The notes beneath the pieces were generated by a model, which made no database searches, was not told the origin of the DNA, and saw only the letters and a program-made list of their open reading frames with translations. From the NCBI RefSeq assembly GCF_029962485.1, contig NZ_CP073637.1:3286001-3350000 (forward strand): 64,000 nt of DNA. Direction: 5' to 3'. The DNA comes from Burkholderia cepacia. GTDB taxonomy: Bacteria > Pseudomonadota > Gammaproteobacteria > Burkholderiales > Burkholderiaceae. Made by a program: the position numbers and the translations under genes. Shown here piece after piece: positions 1 through 9,721 of this stretch. Each line of letters opens with the position of its first letter. Positions within the stretch are counted from its first letter, which is position 1.

Positions 1-2
1 GC

Positions 3-1202
3 GCGAGCGGCTTCCCGCACGCGCAGTCGATGGGCCTCGTGAAGCTCGTCAAATCGGTCACGAAGGTCGACGACAGCACGGTGAAGTTCGTGCTGAACGA
101 GCCGAACGCGACGTTCGTGCCGATCCTGACGATGGGCTTCGCCTCGATCTACTCGGCCGAATACGCGGACCAGCTGCTGAAGGCCGGCAAGCAGGCCGAC
201 CTGAACGCGAAGCCGGTCGGCACGGGCCCGTTCATGCTGAAGAGCTATACGAAGGACGCGCTGATCCGCTACGACGTGAACCCGGCGTACTGGGGCGCGA
301 AGCCGAAGGTCGACCGGCTGATCTACGCGATCACGCCCGACCCGTCGGTGCGCCTGCAGAAGGTGAAGGCCGGCGAATGCCAGATCGCGTTGTCGCCGAA
401 GCCGCAGGATGTGCTCGCCGCGAAGGGCGAAAGTGCGCTGAAGGTCGTGCAGACGCCCGCGTTCATGACCGCGTTCGTCGCGCTGAACACGCAGAAGAAG
501 CCGCTCGACAACGACAAGGTGCGCGAGGCGCTGAACCTCGCGTTCGACCGCGCGACCTACCTGAAGGTCGTGTTCGACAACACCGCGACGGCCGCGAACA
601 ACCCGTATCCGCCGAACACGTGGAGCTACGCGAAGGACGTCTCGCCGTATGCGTACGATCCCGCGAAGGCGAAGCAGCTGCTCGCGCAGGCCGGCTTCCC
701 GAACGGCTTCTCGACGACGATCTGGACGCGCCCGACCGGCAGCGTGCTGAACCCGAACCCGAAGGTCGGCGCGGAACTGCTGCAGGCCGACCTCGCGAAG
801 ATCGGCGTGAAGGCGGAAGTGAAAGTGATCGAATGGGGCGAACTGATCAAGCAGGCGAAGCTCGGCCAGCATGACATGCTGTTCATGGGCTGGGCCGGCG
901 ACAACGGTGATCCGGACAACTACCTGTCGCCGCTGTTCAGCTGCAACGCGGTGAAGTCGGGCATCAACTTCGCGCGCTTCTGCGATGCGCAGCTCGACAA
1001 GCTGATCGCCGACGGCAAGTCGACCGCGGACCAGGCCAAGCGCGCGAAGCTGTACGAATCGGCGCAGAAGATCATCCACGACCAGGCGCTGTGGATCCCG
1101 CTCGGCTACCCGACCGCCGCGGCACTGACGCGCACGAACGTGAGCGGCTATCACGTGAGTCCGTTCGGACGCCAGAACTTCACGACGGTCGCCGTACAGT
1201 AA
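3..1202 (+). CDS. Periplasmic peptide-binding protein of an ABC transporter (5' end missing)
   Basis: The reading frame is open from the window edge and ends at TAA 1200-1202, so only the C-terminal 400 or so residues are present and the true start is outside. The visible part fits the SBP_bac_5 (DppA/OppA) family: a stretch around GTGPFMLKSY followed by NPAYWGAKPKVDRL, the hinge segment seen in dipeptide and oligopeptide receptors, and the late LGYPTAAALTRTNVSGY segment. Such proteins bind short peptides in the periplasm and pass them to a Dpp/Opp-type permease. The signal peptide and the permease genes must lie to the left, so substrate (dipeptide versus longer peptide) cannot be decided here. 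Family assignment is firm, substrate is inference. Confidence 0.9.
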   Translation, partial: ASGFPHAQSMGLVKLVKSVTKVDDSTVKFVLNEPNATFVPILTMGFASIYSAEYADQLLKAGKQADLNAKPVGTGPFMLKSYTKDALIRYDVNPAYWGAKPKVDRLIYAITPDPSVRLQKVKAGECQIALSPKPQDVLAAKGESALKVVQTPAFMTAFVALNTQKKPLDNDKVREALNLAFDRATYLKVVFDNTATAANNPYPPNTWSYAKDVSPYAYDPAKAKQLLAQAGFPNGFSTTIWTRPTGSVLNPNPKVGAELLQADLAKIGVKAEVKVIEWGELIKQAKLGQHDMLFMGWAGDNGDPDNYLSPLFSCNAVKSGINFARFCDAQLDKLIADGKSTADQAKRAKLYESAQKIIHDQALWIPLGYPTAAALTRTNVSGYHVSPFGRQNFTTVAVQ

Positions 1203-1215
1203 CCGCGCGTGGCGC

Positions 1216-1246
1216 GCAAGCGACGGCGTTCGCGCCGCTCGCTTGC
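1216..1246 (+). terminator. Hairpin after the peptide-binding protein gene
   Basis: Fourteen bases after the stop codon a strong stem forms: GCAAGCGACGGCG pairs with CGCCGCTCGCTTGC around a TTCG tetraloop, with one bulged base. There is no clear T-run behind it, so it may be a stabilising 3' hairpin rather than an intrinsic terminator. Confidence 0.45.
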
Positions 1247-1394
1247 AGCCCGCGCGTTTCGCTTGCTACACTGCGCGCCTATTCCTCATACCGGACGCCA
1301 GCCAAAGTGAACAACTAAGCCTTCCCGAAATGTTTTCGCCGCCCGTGCCACGCACGCCGCGCGCGAAGGTCTTCACGCATTTTTGGAGGTGCTT

Positions 1395-3041
1395 ATGGCT
1401 GCAGCCACGCCCACCGGCGCGCTCGTCGCGCTTCATCACGTTTCCTTCCGCTTCGACGACGGCGTCACGCTGTTCGATTTGCTCGACCTGTCCATCGATC
1501 GCACGCCGACCGGCATCGTCGGCCGCAACGGCATCGGCAAGAGCCTGCTCGCGCAACTGATCGCGGGTCGCCGCGCACCGGGCGCGGGGACGATCGAGCG
1601 GCACACGCCCGTCGTCTACGTCGCGCAGCAGCACGACGACGACAACGCGAAGGCAAACCCGCTAACCGTCTCGCAGATCGCCGCGCTCGATGCGCCGCTC
1701 GGCGCGCTCGCGCGTCTCGCGGAAGGCCGCGCGGAACCCCACGACTTCGACCTGATCGGCGATCGCTGGGATCTCGCCGAACGGCTGCGCACGGCCCTCG
1801 ACGCGGCCGGCCTGCACGACGTCCGCCCCGACACGCCCGCACGCGCACTGAGCGGCGGCCAGCTCGCGCGCGTCGCGCTGATCGGCGCGTTGCTGTCCGG
1901 TGCCGGGCTGCTCGTGCTCGACGAACCGACCAACCATCTCGATGCGCCGGGCCGTGCATGGTTGCGCGCGGCGCTCGACGGCTGGCGCGGCGGCCTCGTC
2001 ATCGTGAGCCACGATCGTGCGCTGCTCGCCGGTGTGCAGCGCGTCGTCGAGCTGACGCCGCAAGGCGTGCGCTCGTATGGCGGCAACTACGCGTTCTACC
2101 GCGCGCAGCGCGACGCGGATCAGGATGCCGCGCAAGCGGCGCTCGACAACGCGCGAGCCGAACGCGGACGCGTCAGGCGCAGGCTCGAACAGGAACACGA
2201 CACGATCCAGCGCCACGCGGCCGCATCGCTGCGCGATGCAAAGACGGCCAACCTGTCGTCGATGGCAAAACAGAGCCGCAAGGGCGCGGCGCGCAACATC
2301 ATGGGGCAGGTCCGGCGCCACCAGAACGAATTCAAGGTAACGCTCGACGAACGCGTGCAGCAGGCGGCCGCGCGCGTCGAAGCCGATGCGCCCGTGCTGG
2401 TGTCGCTGCCGGGCACCGAGGTCAGCGCGCGCCGCCAGCTGTTCACGCTCGAACGCGCGCAACTGCCATGGCGCATCGCCGGCGCGGCCGATGCGATCAC
2501 GTGGTCGGCGAGCGGCCCCGTGCGCATCGCGCTGACGGGCCCCAACGGCTGCGGGAAATCGACGCTGCTGCGGATACTCGCGGGCGAGCTCGCGCCGCAC
2601 TCAGGCGCCTGCACGACGCACGTGAGCACCGCGTATCTCGACCAGCGGCTCGCACTGCTCGATCCGGAGCGCTCGATCGTCGAGCAACTGGGGCTGCTCG
2701 ATACGCCGCTCGCCGAAGGCGACCTGCGCAGCCGGCTCGCGCTGCTGCAGCTCGACGCGGCGCGCGCGACGCAGCCGACGCGACAACTGAGTGGTGGCGA
2801 ACGGCTGAAGGCCGCGCTCGCATGCGCGTTGTGGCGCGGCACGCCCGCGCAACTGCTGCTGCTCGACGAGCCGACCAACCATCTCGATCTCGAATCGGTG
2901 CGTGCGATCGAAGCCGCCTTGGCCGGCTTCCCCGGTGCGATCGTGATCGCATCGCACGACACCGCGTTTCTCGCGGCGCTCGACCCGACGCACACGATGC
3001 AATGGCATCGCGACGGGTGGCGCTACGAACCCGTCGCATGA
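1395..3041 (+). CDS. ABC-F family ATPase (duplicated ATP-binding cassette, no membrane domain)
   Basis: A soluble protein of 548 residues with two ABC cassettes. Cassette one has Walker A GRNGIGKS (about 43-50), signature LSGGQ (about 152) and Walker B leading into DEPTNHLD (about 172-183). Cassette two has GPNGCGKS (about 382), LSGGE (about 465) and LLLLDEPTNHLD (about 487). A charged linker rich in Arg, Gln and Ala (about 225-300) lies between them, as in ABC-F proteins that act on the ribosome. No transmembrane segment is visible. I chose ATG 1395 because GGAGGT sits at 1385-1390; a TTG at 1383 overlaps that site. ABC-F members tune translation or protect ribosomes; which subgroup this belongs to is not clear. 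It converges with the next gene, 16 bases away. Confidence 0.92.
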   Translation: MAAATPTGALVALHHVSFRFDDGVTLFDLLDLSIDRTPTGIVGRNGIGKSLLAQLIAGRRAPGAGTIERHTPVVYVAQQHDDDNAKANPLTVSQIAALDAPLGALARLAEGRAEPHDFDLIGDRWDLAERLRTALDAAGLHDVRPDTPARALSGGQLARVALIGALLSGAGLLVLDEPTNHLDAPGRAWLRAALDGWRGGLVIVSHDRALLAGVQRVVELTPQGVRSYGGNYAFYRAQRDADQDAAQAALDNARAERGRVRRRLEQEHDTIQRHAAASLRDAKTANLSSMAKQSRKGAARNIMGQVRRHQNEFKVTLDERVQQAAARVEADAPVLVSLPGTEVSARRQLFTLERAQLPWRIAGAADAITWSASGPVRIALTGPNGCGKSTLLRILAGELAPHSGACTTHVSTAYLDQRLALLDPERSIVEQLGLLDTPLAEGDLRSRLALLQLDAARATQPTRQLSGGERLKAALACALWRGTPAQLLLLDEPTNHLDLESVRAIEAALAGFPGAIVIASHDTAFLAALDPTHTMQWHRDGWRYEPVA

Positions 3042-3057
3042 GGAGAACGAAGCGGTG

Positions 3058-4137
3058 TCAGCCGGCGGTGCGGAACCGCAGCACGCCGTCGTCGCCCTGC
3101 TCGCGCACGAGTTCGCCCGCGAGCCACAGGAGGTTCAGGTGCGCGAGCGCCTCGCCGAGCGCGAACGTCATCTGATGGATGTCGAGCTCGCGGCGGCGGA
3201 ACATGATCGGCACGACGTCCGCTGCGCTCATCGGCTTCTCCGCGCACGCGACGCGCACTTCCGCGAGCCGCGCGTCATGGTGTTCGCGCAGTTGGGCAAT
3301 GCGCGTGCGCACGCCGCGGAACGGCTTGCCGTGCGACGGCAGCACGAGCGTATCGGGCGCCATCGTCTCGTAGCGGCCGAGCGACTGCAGGTACAGCGCG
3401 AGCGGGTTTCCTTCGGGCTCAAGGTCGAACACGGACACGTTCGTCGAGATGCGCGGCAGCACCATGTCGCCGGAGATCAGCACACCGTCCGCTTCGCTGT
3501 GGAGCGCGCAATGTTCAGGCGAATGGCCGAAGCCCGTGACGACGCGCCACGTACGCGCGCCGATCGTCACCGCATCGCCTTCGCGCAGGCGCCGGTAGCG
3601 CGGCGGCACGGCCGGCACGAGATCCGAGTAGTAGTTGCGGCGGTTGCGCAGCTTGTCGAGCGCGGCCGGATCGGTGAGCCCGTGGCGCGCGAAGTGATCG
3701 GCGGCTGCGGCGCCGCCCGCGTTCGAGCCGTTGCCGGCCGCCATCAGGCAGCCGAACATGTATTCGCCGAGCGTCATCCACAGCCGCACGTTCCAGCGGC
3801 CCTGGTCGCCGCCTTCGCACAGCCAGTTCGCGAGGCCGAAGTGATCGGGGTGGCAGTGCGTGACGAGCACGCGCAGCACGGGCAGGCCGTCGAGATGCGT
3901 GTCGAAGATCTTTTCCCAGTGCGTGCGGATCGCGTCCGACGAGATCCCGCAATCGACGATCGTCCAGCCGGCCTGCCCGTCGATCTCGTCGCGCAGCAGC
4001 CAGAGGTTGATGTGGTCGAGCGAGAACGGCAGCGGCATGCGCAGCCAGCGCACGCCGGGCGCGACCTCGAACGTGTCGCCCGCGGCGGGCAGCGTATCGG
4101 CGAAGGGGTAGTCGAGTTGGTGTTCCAGTGCGTTCAT
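3058..4137 (-). CDS. MBL-fold metallo-hydrolase
   Basis: A 359-residue metallo-beta-lactamase-fold protein. The metal ligands are visible: H94-x-H96-x-D98-H99 (THCHPDH), H205 and H209 in GHSPEH, D224 in SGD and H269 in LPSHG, so a binuclear metal site should be intact. The C-terminal 80 residues form a helical extension with a winged-helix look, as in the glyoxalase-II-like/LACTB2 branch of this superfamily. Substrate is unknown; the neighbours (ABC-F, aceK) do not help. It is transcribed convergently with the ABC-F gene and divergently from aceK. The start ATG has no strong ribosome-binding site, so the exact N-terminus is less sure. Confidence 0.88.
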   Translation of the reverse strand: MNALEHQLDYPFADTLPAAGDTFEVAPGVRWLRMPLPFSLDHINLWLLRDEIDGQAGWTIVDCGISSDAIRTHWEKIFDTHLDGLPVLRVLVTHCHPDHFGLANWLCEGGDQGRWNVRLWMTLGEYMFGCLMAAGNGSNAGGAAAADHFARHGLTDPAALDKLRNRRNYYSDLVPAVPPRYRRLREGDAVTIGARTWRVVTGFGHSPEHCALHSEADGVLISGDMVLPRISTNVSVFDLEPEGNPLALYLQSLGRYETMAPDTLVLPSHGKPFRGVRTRIAQLREHHDARLAEVRVACAEKPMSAADVVPIMFRRRELDIHQMTFALGEALAHLNLLWLAGELVREQGDDGVLRFRTAG

Positions 4138-4441
4138 CGGTGGGGCGTCTCGTCGTTATCGGTGCGGATGCACGCCGGCGGCAGGCACGGCGGGCGTTGC
4201 GTCGATTCTATCGCCGTCGCGCGAAACGCGTGCCCGGCGGCGGCCGGGCGGTCAAAAAAAGTTCGTGCCAGAATCGGTTCCGTACCCGTATCTTTACGCG
4301 AAGATGCACCGAACCGCACGCAACGGCGAACAACGCGCCGATTGACGGCCGCCGGCGCGTCACCCCGAAAGTCATTGAAACGCCGACTTGGGCGCTAAAA
4401 TGGCGAGTGCTTACAGCCCCTCCCGAACGAGCCTGCACGCG
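4138..4441. other. Divergent intergenic region (MBL hydrolase / aceK)
   Basis: Holds the promoters of two divergent genes. On the + strand a possible aceK promoter is TTGAAA at 4375-4380 and TAAAAT at 4396-4401, with a short 15-base spacer. A run of seven A at 4256-4262 gives a T-run on the minus strand without a convincing stem. No gene, repeat or RNA was recognised. Confidence 0.4.
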
Positions 4442-6259
4442 ATGAATCACTTCCCCAAACTGCTGTCGTCGCAGATCGGTTTCGACGTCGCGCAGACGAT
4501 GCTCGAATACTTCGATCGCCATTACCGGATCTTCCGCGAGGCGGCGGTCGAGGCGAAGACGCTGTACGAGCATTCCGACTGGCACGGGCTGCAGCGGCTC
4601 GCGCGCGAGCGGATCACGTCGTACGACGATCGCGTGCAGGAATGCGTCGAGGTGCTGGAAGACGAATACGACGCGGAGAACATCGACGACGAAGTGTGGC
4701 AACAGATCAAGCTGCACTACATCGGCCTGCTCACGTCGCACCGCCAGCCCGAGTGCGCGGAGACCTTCTTCAATTCGGTGTGCTGCAAGATCCTGCATCG
4801 CTCGTACTTCAGCAACGATTTCATCTTCGTGCGCCCGGCGATCTCGACCGAGTATCTGGAGAACGACGAGCCGGCCGCGAAGCCGACCTACCGCGCGTAC
4901 TATCCGGGCACCGACGGGCTCGCCGCCACGCTCGAGCGCATCGTCACGAACTTCCAGCTCGAGCCGGCGTTCGAGGATCTCCCGCGCGACATCGGCTGCG
5001 TGATGCAGGCGATCGACGACGAATTCGGCCGCTTCGACGAAGCGCCGAATTTCCAGATCCACGTGCTGTCGTCGCTGTTCTTCCGCAACAAGAGCGCGTA
5101 CATCATCGGCCGCATCATCAATGCCGATCGCGTGCTGCCGTTCGCGGTGCCGATCCGCCACGTGCGGCCGGGCCTGCTCGCGCTCGACACGGTGCTGCTG
5201 CGCCGCGACCTGCTGCAGATCATCTTCAGCTTCTCGCACTCGTACTTCCTCGTCGACATGGGCGTGCCGTCGGCGTACGTCGACTTCCTGTGCACGATCA
5301 TGCCGGGCAAGCCGAAGGCCGAGATCTACACGTCGGTCGGCCTGCAGAAGCAGGGCAAGAACCTGTTCTATCGCGACCTGCTGCACCACCTGTCGCATTC
5401 GAGCGACCGCTTCATCATCGCGCCCGGGATCAAGGGCCTCGTGATGCTCGTGTTCACGCTGCCGTCGTTCCCGTACGTATTCAAGATCATCAAGGATTAC
5501 TTCCCGCCGCCGAAGGAAACGACGCGCGCGCAGATCATGGAGAAGTACCAGCTCGTGAAGCGCCACGACCGTCTCGGGCGGATGGCCGACACGCTCGAGT
5601 ATTCGAGCGTCGCGCTGCCGCTCGCGCGGCTCGACCACGCGCTCGTGCGCGAGCTCGAGAAGGAAGTGCCGTCGCTGCTCGAGTACGAGGACGGCAACCT
5701 CGTGATCAAGCACCTGTACATCGAGCGCCGGATGACGCCGCTCAACCTGTACCTGCAGAACGGCAGCGACGCGGACGTCGAGCACGGCGTGAAGGAGTAC
5801 GGCAACGCGGTGAAGGAGCTGATGAAGGCGAACATCTTCCCCGGCGACATGTTGTACAAGAACTTCGGCGTCACGCGCCACGGCCGCGTCGTGTTCTACG
5901 ACTACGACGAGATCGAGTACCTGACCGACTGCAACGTGCGCCGCGTGCCGCCGCCGCGCAACGAGGAAGACGAGCTGTCCGGCGAACCGTGGTATACCGT
6001 CGGCCCGCACGACATCTTTCCGGAGACCTACGGACCGTTCCTGCTCGGCGACCCGCGCGTGCGCGGCGTGTTCATGAAGCATCACGCGGACTTTTTCGAT
6101 CCCGCGCTGTGGCAGGCGAGCAAGGACAAGCTGCTGCAGGGCGAATTGCCCGATTTCTACCCGTACGACGCATCGCTGCGCTTCAGCGTGCGCTACCCCG
6201 CGCGCTTCGGCGCGACGGACCAGAACGACGGCGAAGGCGACGCGCAGCGCGCTGCCTGA
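4442..6259 (+). CDS. aceK: Isocitrate dehydrogenase kinase/phosphatase
   Basis: A 605-residue protein, close to the usual 570-610 of AceK. AceK is a bifunctional cytosolic enzyme that phosphorylates isocitrate dehydrogenase to shut it down during growth on acetate or fatty acids, and dephosphorylates it again, thereby steering carbon into the glyoxylate shunt. The family's hallmark nucleotide-binding segment is present at about 325-355 ([15 protein letters not shown] then VFKIIKD), followed by the kinase-like C-terminal half with [16 protein letters not shown] 4442 gives the expected MNHFPKLL start; an upstream ATG at 4388 would add 18 residues without family support. Unlike in enterobacteria, aceA and aceB are not adjacent. 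The gene is followed 56 bases later by a carbonic anhydrase. Confidence 0.96.
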   Translation: MNHFPKLLSSQIGFDVAQTMLEYFDRHYRIFREAAVEAKTLYEHSDWHGLQRLARERITSYDDRVQECVEVLEDEYDAENIDDEVWQQIKLHYIGLLTSHRQPECAETFFNSVCCKILHRSYFSNDFIFVRPAISTEYLENDEPAAKPTYRAYYPGTDGLAATLERIVTNFQLEPAFEDLPRDIGCVMQAIDDEFGRFDEAPNFQIHVLSSLFFRNKSAYIIGRIINADRVLPFAVPIRHVRPGLLALDTVLLRRDLLQIIFSFSHSYFLVDMGVPSAYVDFLCTIMPGKPKAEIYTSVGLQKQGKNLFYRDLLHHLSHSSDRFIIAPGIKGLVMLVFTLPSFPYVFKIIKDYFPPPKETTRAQIMEKYQLVKRHDRLGRMADTLEYSSVALPLARLDHALVRELEKEVPSLLEYEDGNLVIKHLYIERRMTPLNLYLQNGSDADVEHGVKEYGNAVKELMKANIFPGDMLYKNFGVTRHGRVVFYDYDEIEYLTDCNVRRVPPPRNEEDELSGEPWYTVGPHDIFPETYGPFLLGDPRVRGVFMKHHADFFDPALWQASKDKLLQGELPDFYPYDASLRFSVRYPARFGATDQNDGEGDAQRAA

Positions 6260-6315
6260 CGCCGGTGACACCGAATCAGATACAGACCCGATTTCCGCCA
6301 ACGGAAGCCACACCG

Positions 6316-7083
6316 ATGAACACCCAAGACAATCCGCTTTCACATCTGTTCGACAACAACGAAGCCTGGGTCAAGCGCAAGCTCGAGGACGATCCGCAGT
6401 TCTTCGCGCGCCTCGCCGACCAGCAGGCGCCGGAATACCTGTGGATCGGCTGCTCGGATTCGCGCGTGCCCGCGAACCAGATCATCGGCCTGCCGCCGGG
6501 TGAAGTATTCGTGCACCGCAACATCGCGAACGTCGTCGTGCACAGCGACCTGAACTGCCTGTCGGTGATCCAGTTCGCGGTCGACATCCTGCGCGTGAAG
6601 CACATCATGGTCGTCGGCCACTACGGCTGCTCGGGCGTGAACGCGGCGTTGCTCAACCGCCGTGTCGGCCTCGCGGACAACTGGCTGCATCACGTACAGG
6701 ACGTGCGCGAGCGCCACGCGGCGCTGCTCGACGACTGGCCGGTCGGCGAAGCGCGTTATCGCCGCCTGATCGAGCTGAACGCGATCGAGCAGGTCGTCAA
6801 CGTGTGCCGCACGACGATCGTCAACGACGCATGGGCCCGCGGCCAGTCGCTCACCGTGCACGGGCTCGTGTACGGCGTGCACGACGGCCGGATGCGCAAC
6901 CTCGGGATGGCCGTGTCGAACTTCGAAGCGCTCGACGAGACCTACAAGCGCTGCGTGGCCGCCCTCACCGCCGGCGGCGAACATGCGCCGGACAACGACA
7001 TGATCGCGGCGGACGCCGCGCGGCTCGAAGGCGTCGCGCAGGCGGTCGCCGCCACGCTGAAGCCCTGCGACGACGCGAAGTAA
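6316..7083 (+). CDS. can: Beta-class carbonic anhydrase
   Basis: A 255-residue beta-carbonic anhydrase that interconverts CO2 and bicarbonate in the cytoplasm and supplies bicarbonate to carboxylases. The zinc ligands are seen as C46, H102 and C105, and the D48/R50 dyad is present in CSDSRVPA; the second motif is GHYGCSGV. The length (220-255) is normal for the Can/CynT2 type. It lies 56 bases behind aceK on the same strand and may share its transcript; the link makes metabolic sense because both respond to carbon supply, but that is inference. Confidence 0.95.
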   Translation: MNTQDNPLSHLFDNNEAWVKRKLEDDPQFFARLADQQAPEYLWIGCSDSRVPANQIIGLPPGEVFVHRNIANVVVHSDLNCLSVIQFAVDILRVKHIMVVGHYGCSGVNAALLNRRVGLADNWLHHVQDVRERHAALLDDWPVGEARYRRLIELNAIEQVVNVCRTTIVNDAWARGQSLTVHGLVYGVHDGRMRNLGMAVSNFEALDETYKRCVAALTAGGEHAPDNDMIAADAARLEGVAQAVAATLKPCDDAK

Positions 7084-7185
7084 CGCGAAAGCCGCCGGGC
7101 GGCCGTCGCCACGCGGCCGCGACACGCATCGAACGGATCTGACACCGGCACCGCCAGGGCGGCGCCACGGAAAGGAGCGACGGGC

Positions 7186-7863
7186 ATGAAAACCGTATTG
7201 ATCGTCGGCGCATCGCGCGGCCTCGGCCGCGAATTCGTCCGGCAATACCGGCGCGACGGCTGGAACGTCATCGCCACCGCGCGCGACGAAGCCTCGCTCG
7301 ACGCGCTGCGCGCGCTCGGTGCGCAGGCGCATGCGCTCGACATCGCGCAGCCCGAGCAGATCGCGGCGCTCGGCTGGAAGCTCGATGGCGAACGGCTCGA
7401 TGCGGCCGTGCTCGTGTCGGGCGTGTACGGGCCGCGCACCGAAGGCGTCGAGACGATCACCGCCGAGGATTTCGACGCGGTGATGCACACGAACGTACGC
7501 GGGCCGATGCAGCTGCTGCCGATCCTGCTGCCGCTCGTCGAGGACGCACGCGGCGTGCTGGCCGTCGTGTCGAGCCGGATGGGCAGCATCGCCGAGGCGA
7601 CCGGCACGACCGGCTGGCTGTACCGCGCGAGCAAGGCCGCGCTGAACGACGCGCTGCGCATCGCGTCGCTGCAGACGCGCCATGCCGCGTGCATCTCGCT
7701 GCATCCCGGCTGGGTGCGCACCGACATGGGCGGCGCGCAGGCCGCGATCGACCCGGAAACCAGCGTGACCGGCATGCGCCGCGTGATCGCCGAGTCCGGC
7801 TCGGACGTGTCGCAGGCCAATGGCCGCTTCTTCCAGTACGACGGCATCGAGCTGAGCTGGTGA
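7186..7863 (+). CDS. Short-chain dehydrogenase/reductase
   Basis: A 225-residue classical-type SDR. The cofactor motif GASRGLG lies at 8-14, the catalytic serine region at about 129-130 (VVSSRMG) and the YRASK motif at 146-150 supplies the Tyr and Lys. The N-terminal Rossmann fold with an Arg after the GASRGLG suggests NADP(H) preference. These proteins resemble the CsgA/sniffer-like subgroup, which lacks a clear single substrate. A clean ribosome-binding site (AAAGGAG) precedes ATG 7186. The next gene follows after 39 bases on the same strand. Confidence 0.9.
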   Translation: MKTVLIVGASRGLGREFVRQYRRDGWNVIATARDEASLDALRALGAQAHALDIAQPEQIAALGWKLDGERLDAAVLVSGVYGPRTEGVETITAEDFDAVMHTNVRGPMQLLPILLPLVEDARGVLAVVSSRMGSIAEATGTTGWLYRASKAALNDALRIASLQTRHAACISLHPGWVRTDMGGAQAAIDPETSVTGMRRVIAESGSDVSQANGRFFQYDGIELSW

Positions 7864-7902
7864 GCCGAACCGACAACCGATCGTCGTTAATTCCCGTTTC
7901 GC

Positions 7903-8340
7903 ATGATTTTGAACCGACCTGACGCGTGCCCGTGCGGCGGCGCGTCCCCCTCACCCGCCGGCAAGGCGCCGACGCCGCGCTATGCGGCCTGCTGCGGCCG
8001 CTTCATCGACGGCGGCGAAACCGCGCCCACCGCGCTCGAGTTGATGCGTTCGCGGTACAGCGCGTACGTGCTCGGCGCGACCGACTACCTGCGCGCGACC
8101 TGGGCGGCGCGCACCTGCCCGCCCGATCTCGATACCGACCCCGAAGCACCCGACGCGCCGCGCTGGCTCGGCCTCGCGGTCAAACGCCATGCACCGCTCG
8201 ACGAACGCCACGCGGAGGTCGAATTCGTGGCCCGCTACAAGGTCGGCGGACGCGCTTACCGGCTCCACGAGACGAGCCGTTTCGAGCGCGACGAGCACGG
8301 TTTCTGGCGCTATGTCGACGGCGAAGTAAGTGAACGCTGA
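7903..8340 (+). CDS. YchJ-family protein (UPF0225)
   Basis: A 145-residue protein of the YchJ family. The N-terminus carries a SEC-C-like zinc motif (CPCGG followed by CCG about 20 residues later), then the family's LMRSRYSAYV segment, WLGL and a C-terminal NTF2-like half with FVARYK and ETSRFER. Function is unsettled; SEC-C motifs usually bind zinc and mediate protein contacts. It starts 39 bases after the SDR stop, probably in the same transcript. Confidence 0.9.
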   Translation: MILNRPDACPCGGASPSPAGKAPTPRYAACCGRFIDGGETAPTALELMRSRYSAYVLGATDYLRATWAARTCPPDLDTDPEAPDAPRWLGLAVKRHAPLDERHAEVEFVARYKVGGRAYRLHETSRFERDEHGFWRYVDGEVSER

Positions 8341-8446
8341 CAAATAGTTGCTGTGTCAGACGCCGGGTAATTCCCGCATTGCACAACCCGATTTTGTCGG
8401 GCTACGATGACCTCGAATTGGTCATGTTGCATGGCAGGGCTTACGA

Positions 8447-9721
8447 ATGGCGTTCAGCAAGGTATTGGTGGGATGGATGGCGGCCTGTGCGCTGTCGGCC
8501 GCTCAGGCCGGTACGCTGCCGAACGCAAATACGGGTGCGGGCACCAGCGGGTCGCTCGCCCATGCCGAGCGCTTCGATTACGGCGACTCGAACCTGCCGC
8601 AGGTCGCGGCCGACCTCAACGAACAGATTCTCCGCATCCCGGCCGATGCTTCGGGCTCCATCACGCTCGAGGCGACGCTCTTCAAGCCGGACGGCCCCGG
8701 CCCGTTCCCGCTCGTCGTCTTCAATCACGGCAAGAACACCGGCGATCTCCATCTTCAGCCGCGCAGCCGGCCGCTCGCGTTCGCGCGCGAATTCGTGCGT
8801 CGCGGCTATGCGGTGATCGCGCCGAACCGCCAGGGCTTCGCCGGCTCGGGCGGCACGTACCAGCAGGAAGGCTGCAACGTCGGCAAGAACGGCCTCGCGC
8901 AGGCCGCCGACGTTGACGCGACGGTGCGCTACATGTCGCACCAGCCGTACGTCGATGCGTCGCGCATCGTCGTCGCCGGCACGTCGCACGGCGGCCTCGC
9001 ATCGGTCGCGTACGGCACCGAAGCCGCACCGGGCGTGCGCGGCATCATCAATTTCTCCGGCGGGCTGCGCCAGGACCTGTGCGACGGTTGGCAACGCAAC
9101 CTCGTCGATGCGTTCGACCAGTACGGCGCGCACACGGCCGTGCGCTCGCTGTGGCTGTACGGCGACAACGATTCGGTCTGGACGCCCGCACTCGTCGCAC
9201 AAATGCACGACGCGTACGTGTCGCACGGCACGCAGGCGCAGTTCATCGATTTCGGCCGCTACAAGGATGACGCGCACCGGCTGATCGTCGATCGCGACGG
9301 CGTGCCCGTGTGGTGGCCGGCCGTCAGCGCGTTCCTCGCGCAACTGAACCTGCCGACCTCGGTGCACTATGCGGTCGCGAACCCGCACGAACCGAAGGCC
9401 ACCGGCTACGCGTCGATCGATGCGGTCAGCGCGGTGCCGTATGTCGACGAAGCCGGCCGCGAAGGCTATCGCCGCTTCCTGAACCAGCATCCGAGCCGCG
9501 CGTTCGCGGTGTCGTCCGAAGGCGCCTGGTCGTGGGCGGAAGGCGGCGACGATCCGATGGCACTCGCACTCGACAACTGCGCGAAGCAAGGCGCGGGCGC
9601 GTGCCGGCTGTACGCGGTCAACGACCGTGTGGTGTGGAACACGACGCAGACGGCCGACAACGGCGACGCCAGCACGCGCGACACCCGCGACACCGATACG
9701 CACGCACTGGCTTCGCGCTGA
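8447..9721 (+). CDS. Exported alpha/beta hydrolase (dienelactone-hydrolase/peptidase-like)
   Basis: A 424-residue protein with an N-terminal signal peptide (MAFSKVLVGWMAACALSAAQA, probable cleavage after AQA), so it should act in the periplasm or outside. The alpha/beta-hydrolase core has the nucleophile elbow GTSHGG with Ser at about 180, a strand-plus-acid YGDNDSVW and a late DDAHR histidine. The strand NHGKNTGDL gives the oxyanion side. The fold is close to the dienelactone hydrolase and S9-like esterases; the substrate cannot be read. The last 90 residues (SVHYAV onward) form an extra domain containing a Cys pair. The gene is preceded and followed by long spacers, so it is probably monocistronic. 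Confidence 0.85.
   Translation: MAFSKVLVGWMAACALSAAQAGTLPNANTGAGTSGSLAHAERFDYGDSNLPQVAADLNEQILRIPADASGSITLEATLFKPDGPGPFPLVVFNHGKNTGDLHLQPRSRPLAFAREFVRRGYAVIAPNRQGFAGSGGTYQQEGCNVGKNGLAQAADVDATVRYMSHQPYVDASRIVVAGTSHGGLASVAYGTEAAPGVRGIINFSGGLRQDLCDGWQRNLVDAFDQYGAHTAVRSLWLYGDNDSVWTPALVAQMHDAYVSHGTQAQFIDFGRYKDDAHRLIVDRDGVPVWWPAVSAFLAQLNLPTSVHYAVANPHEPKATGYASIDAVSAVPYVDEAGREGYRRFLNQHPSRAFAVSSEGAWSWAEGGDDPMALALDNCAKQGAGACRLYAVNDRVVWNTTQTADNGDASTRDTRDTDTHALASR

Noticed and set aside
4208..7704. Very long antisense ORFs opposite aceK and the carbonic anhydrase gene
   Set aside because: Composition is dominated by Arg, His, Val and Ala as expected from the complement of GC-rich codons; the opposite-strand genes are well supported.
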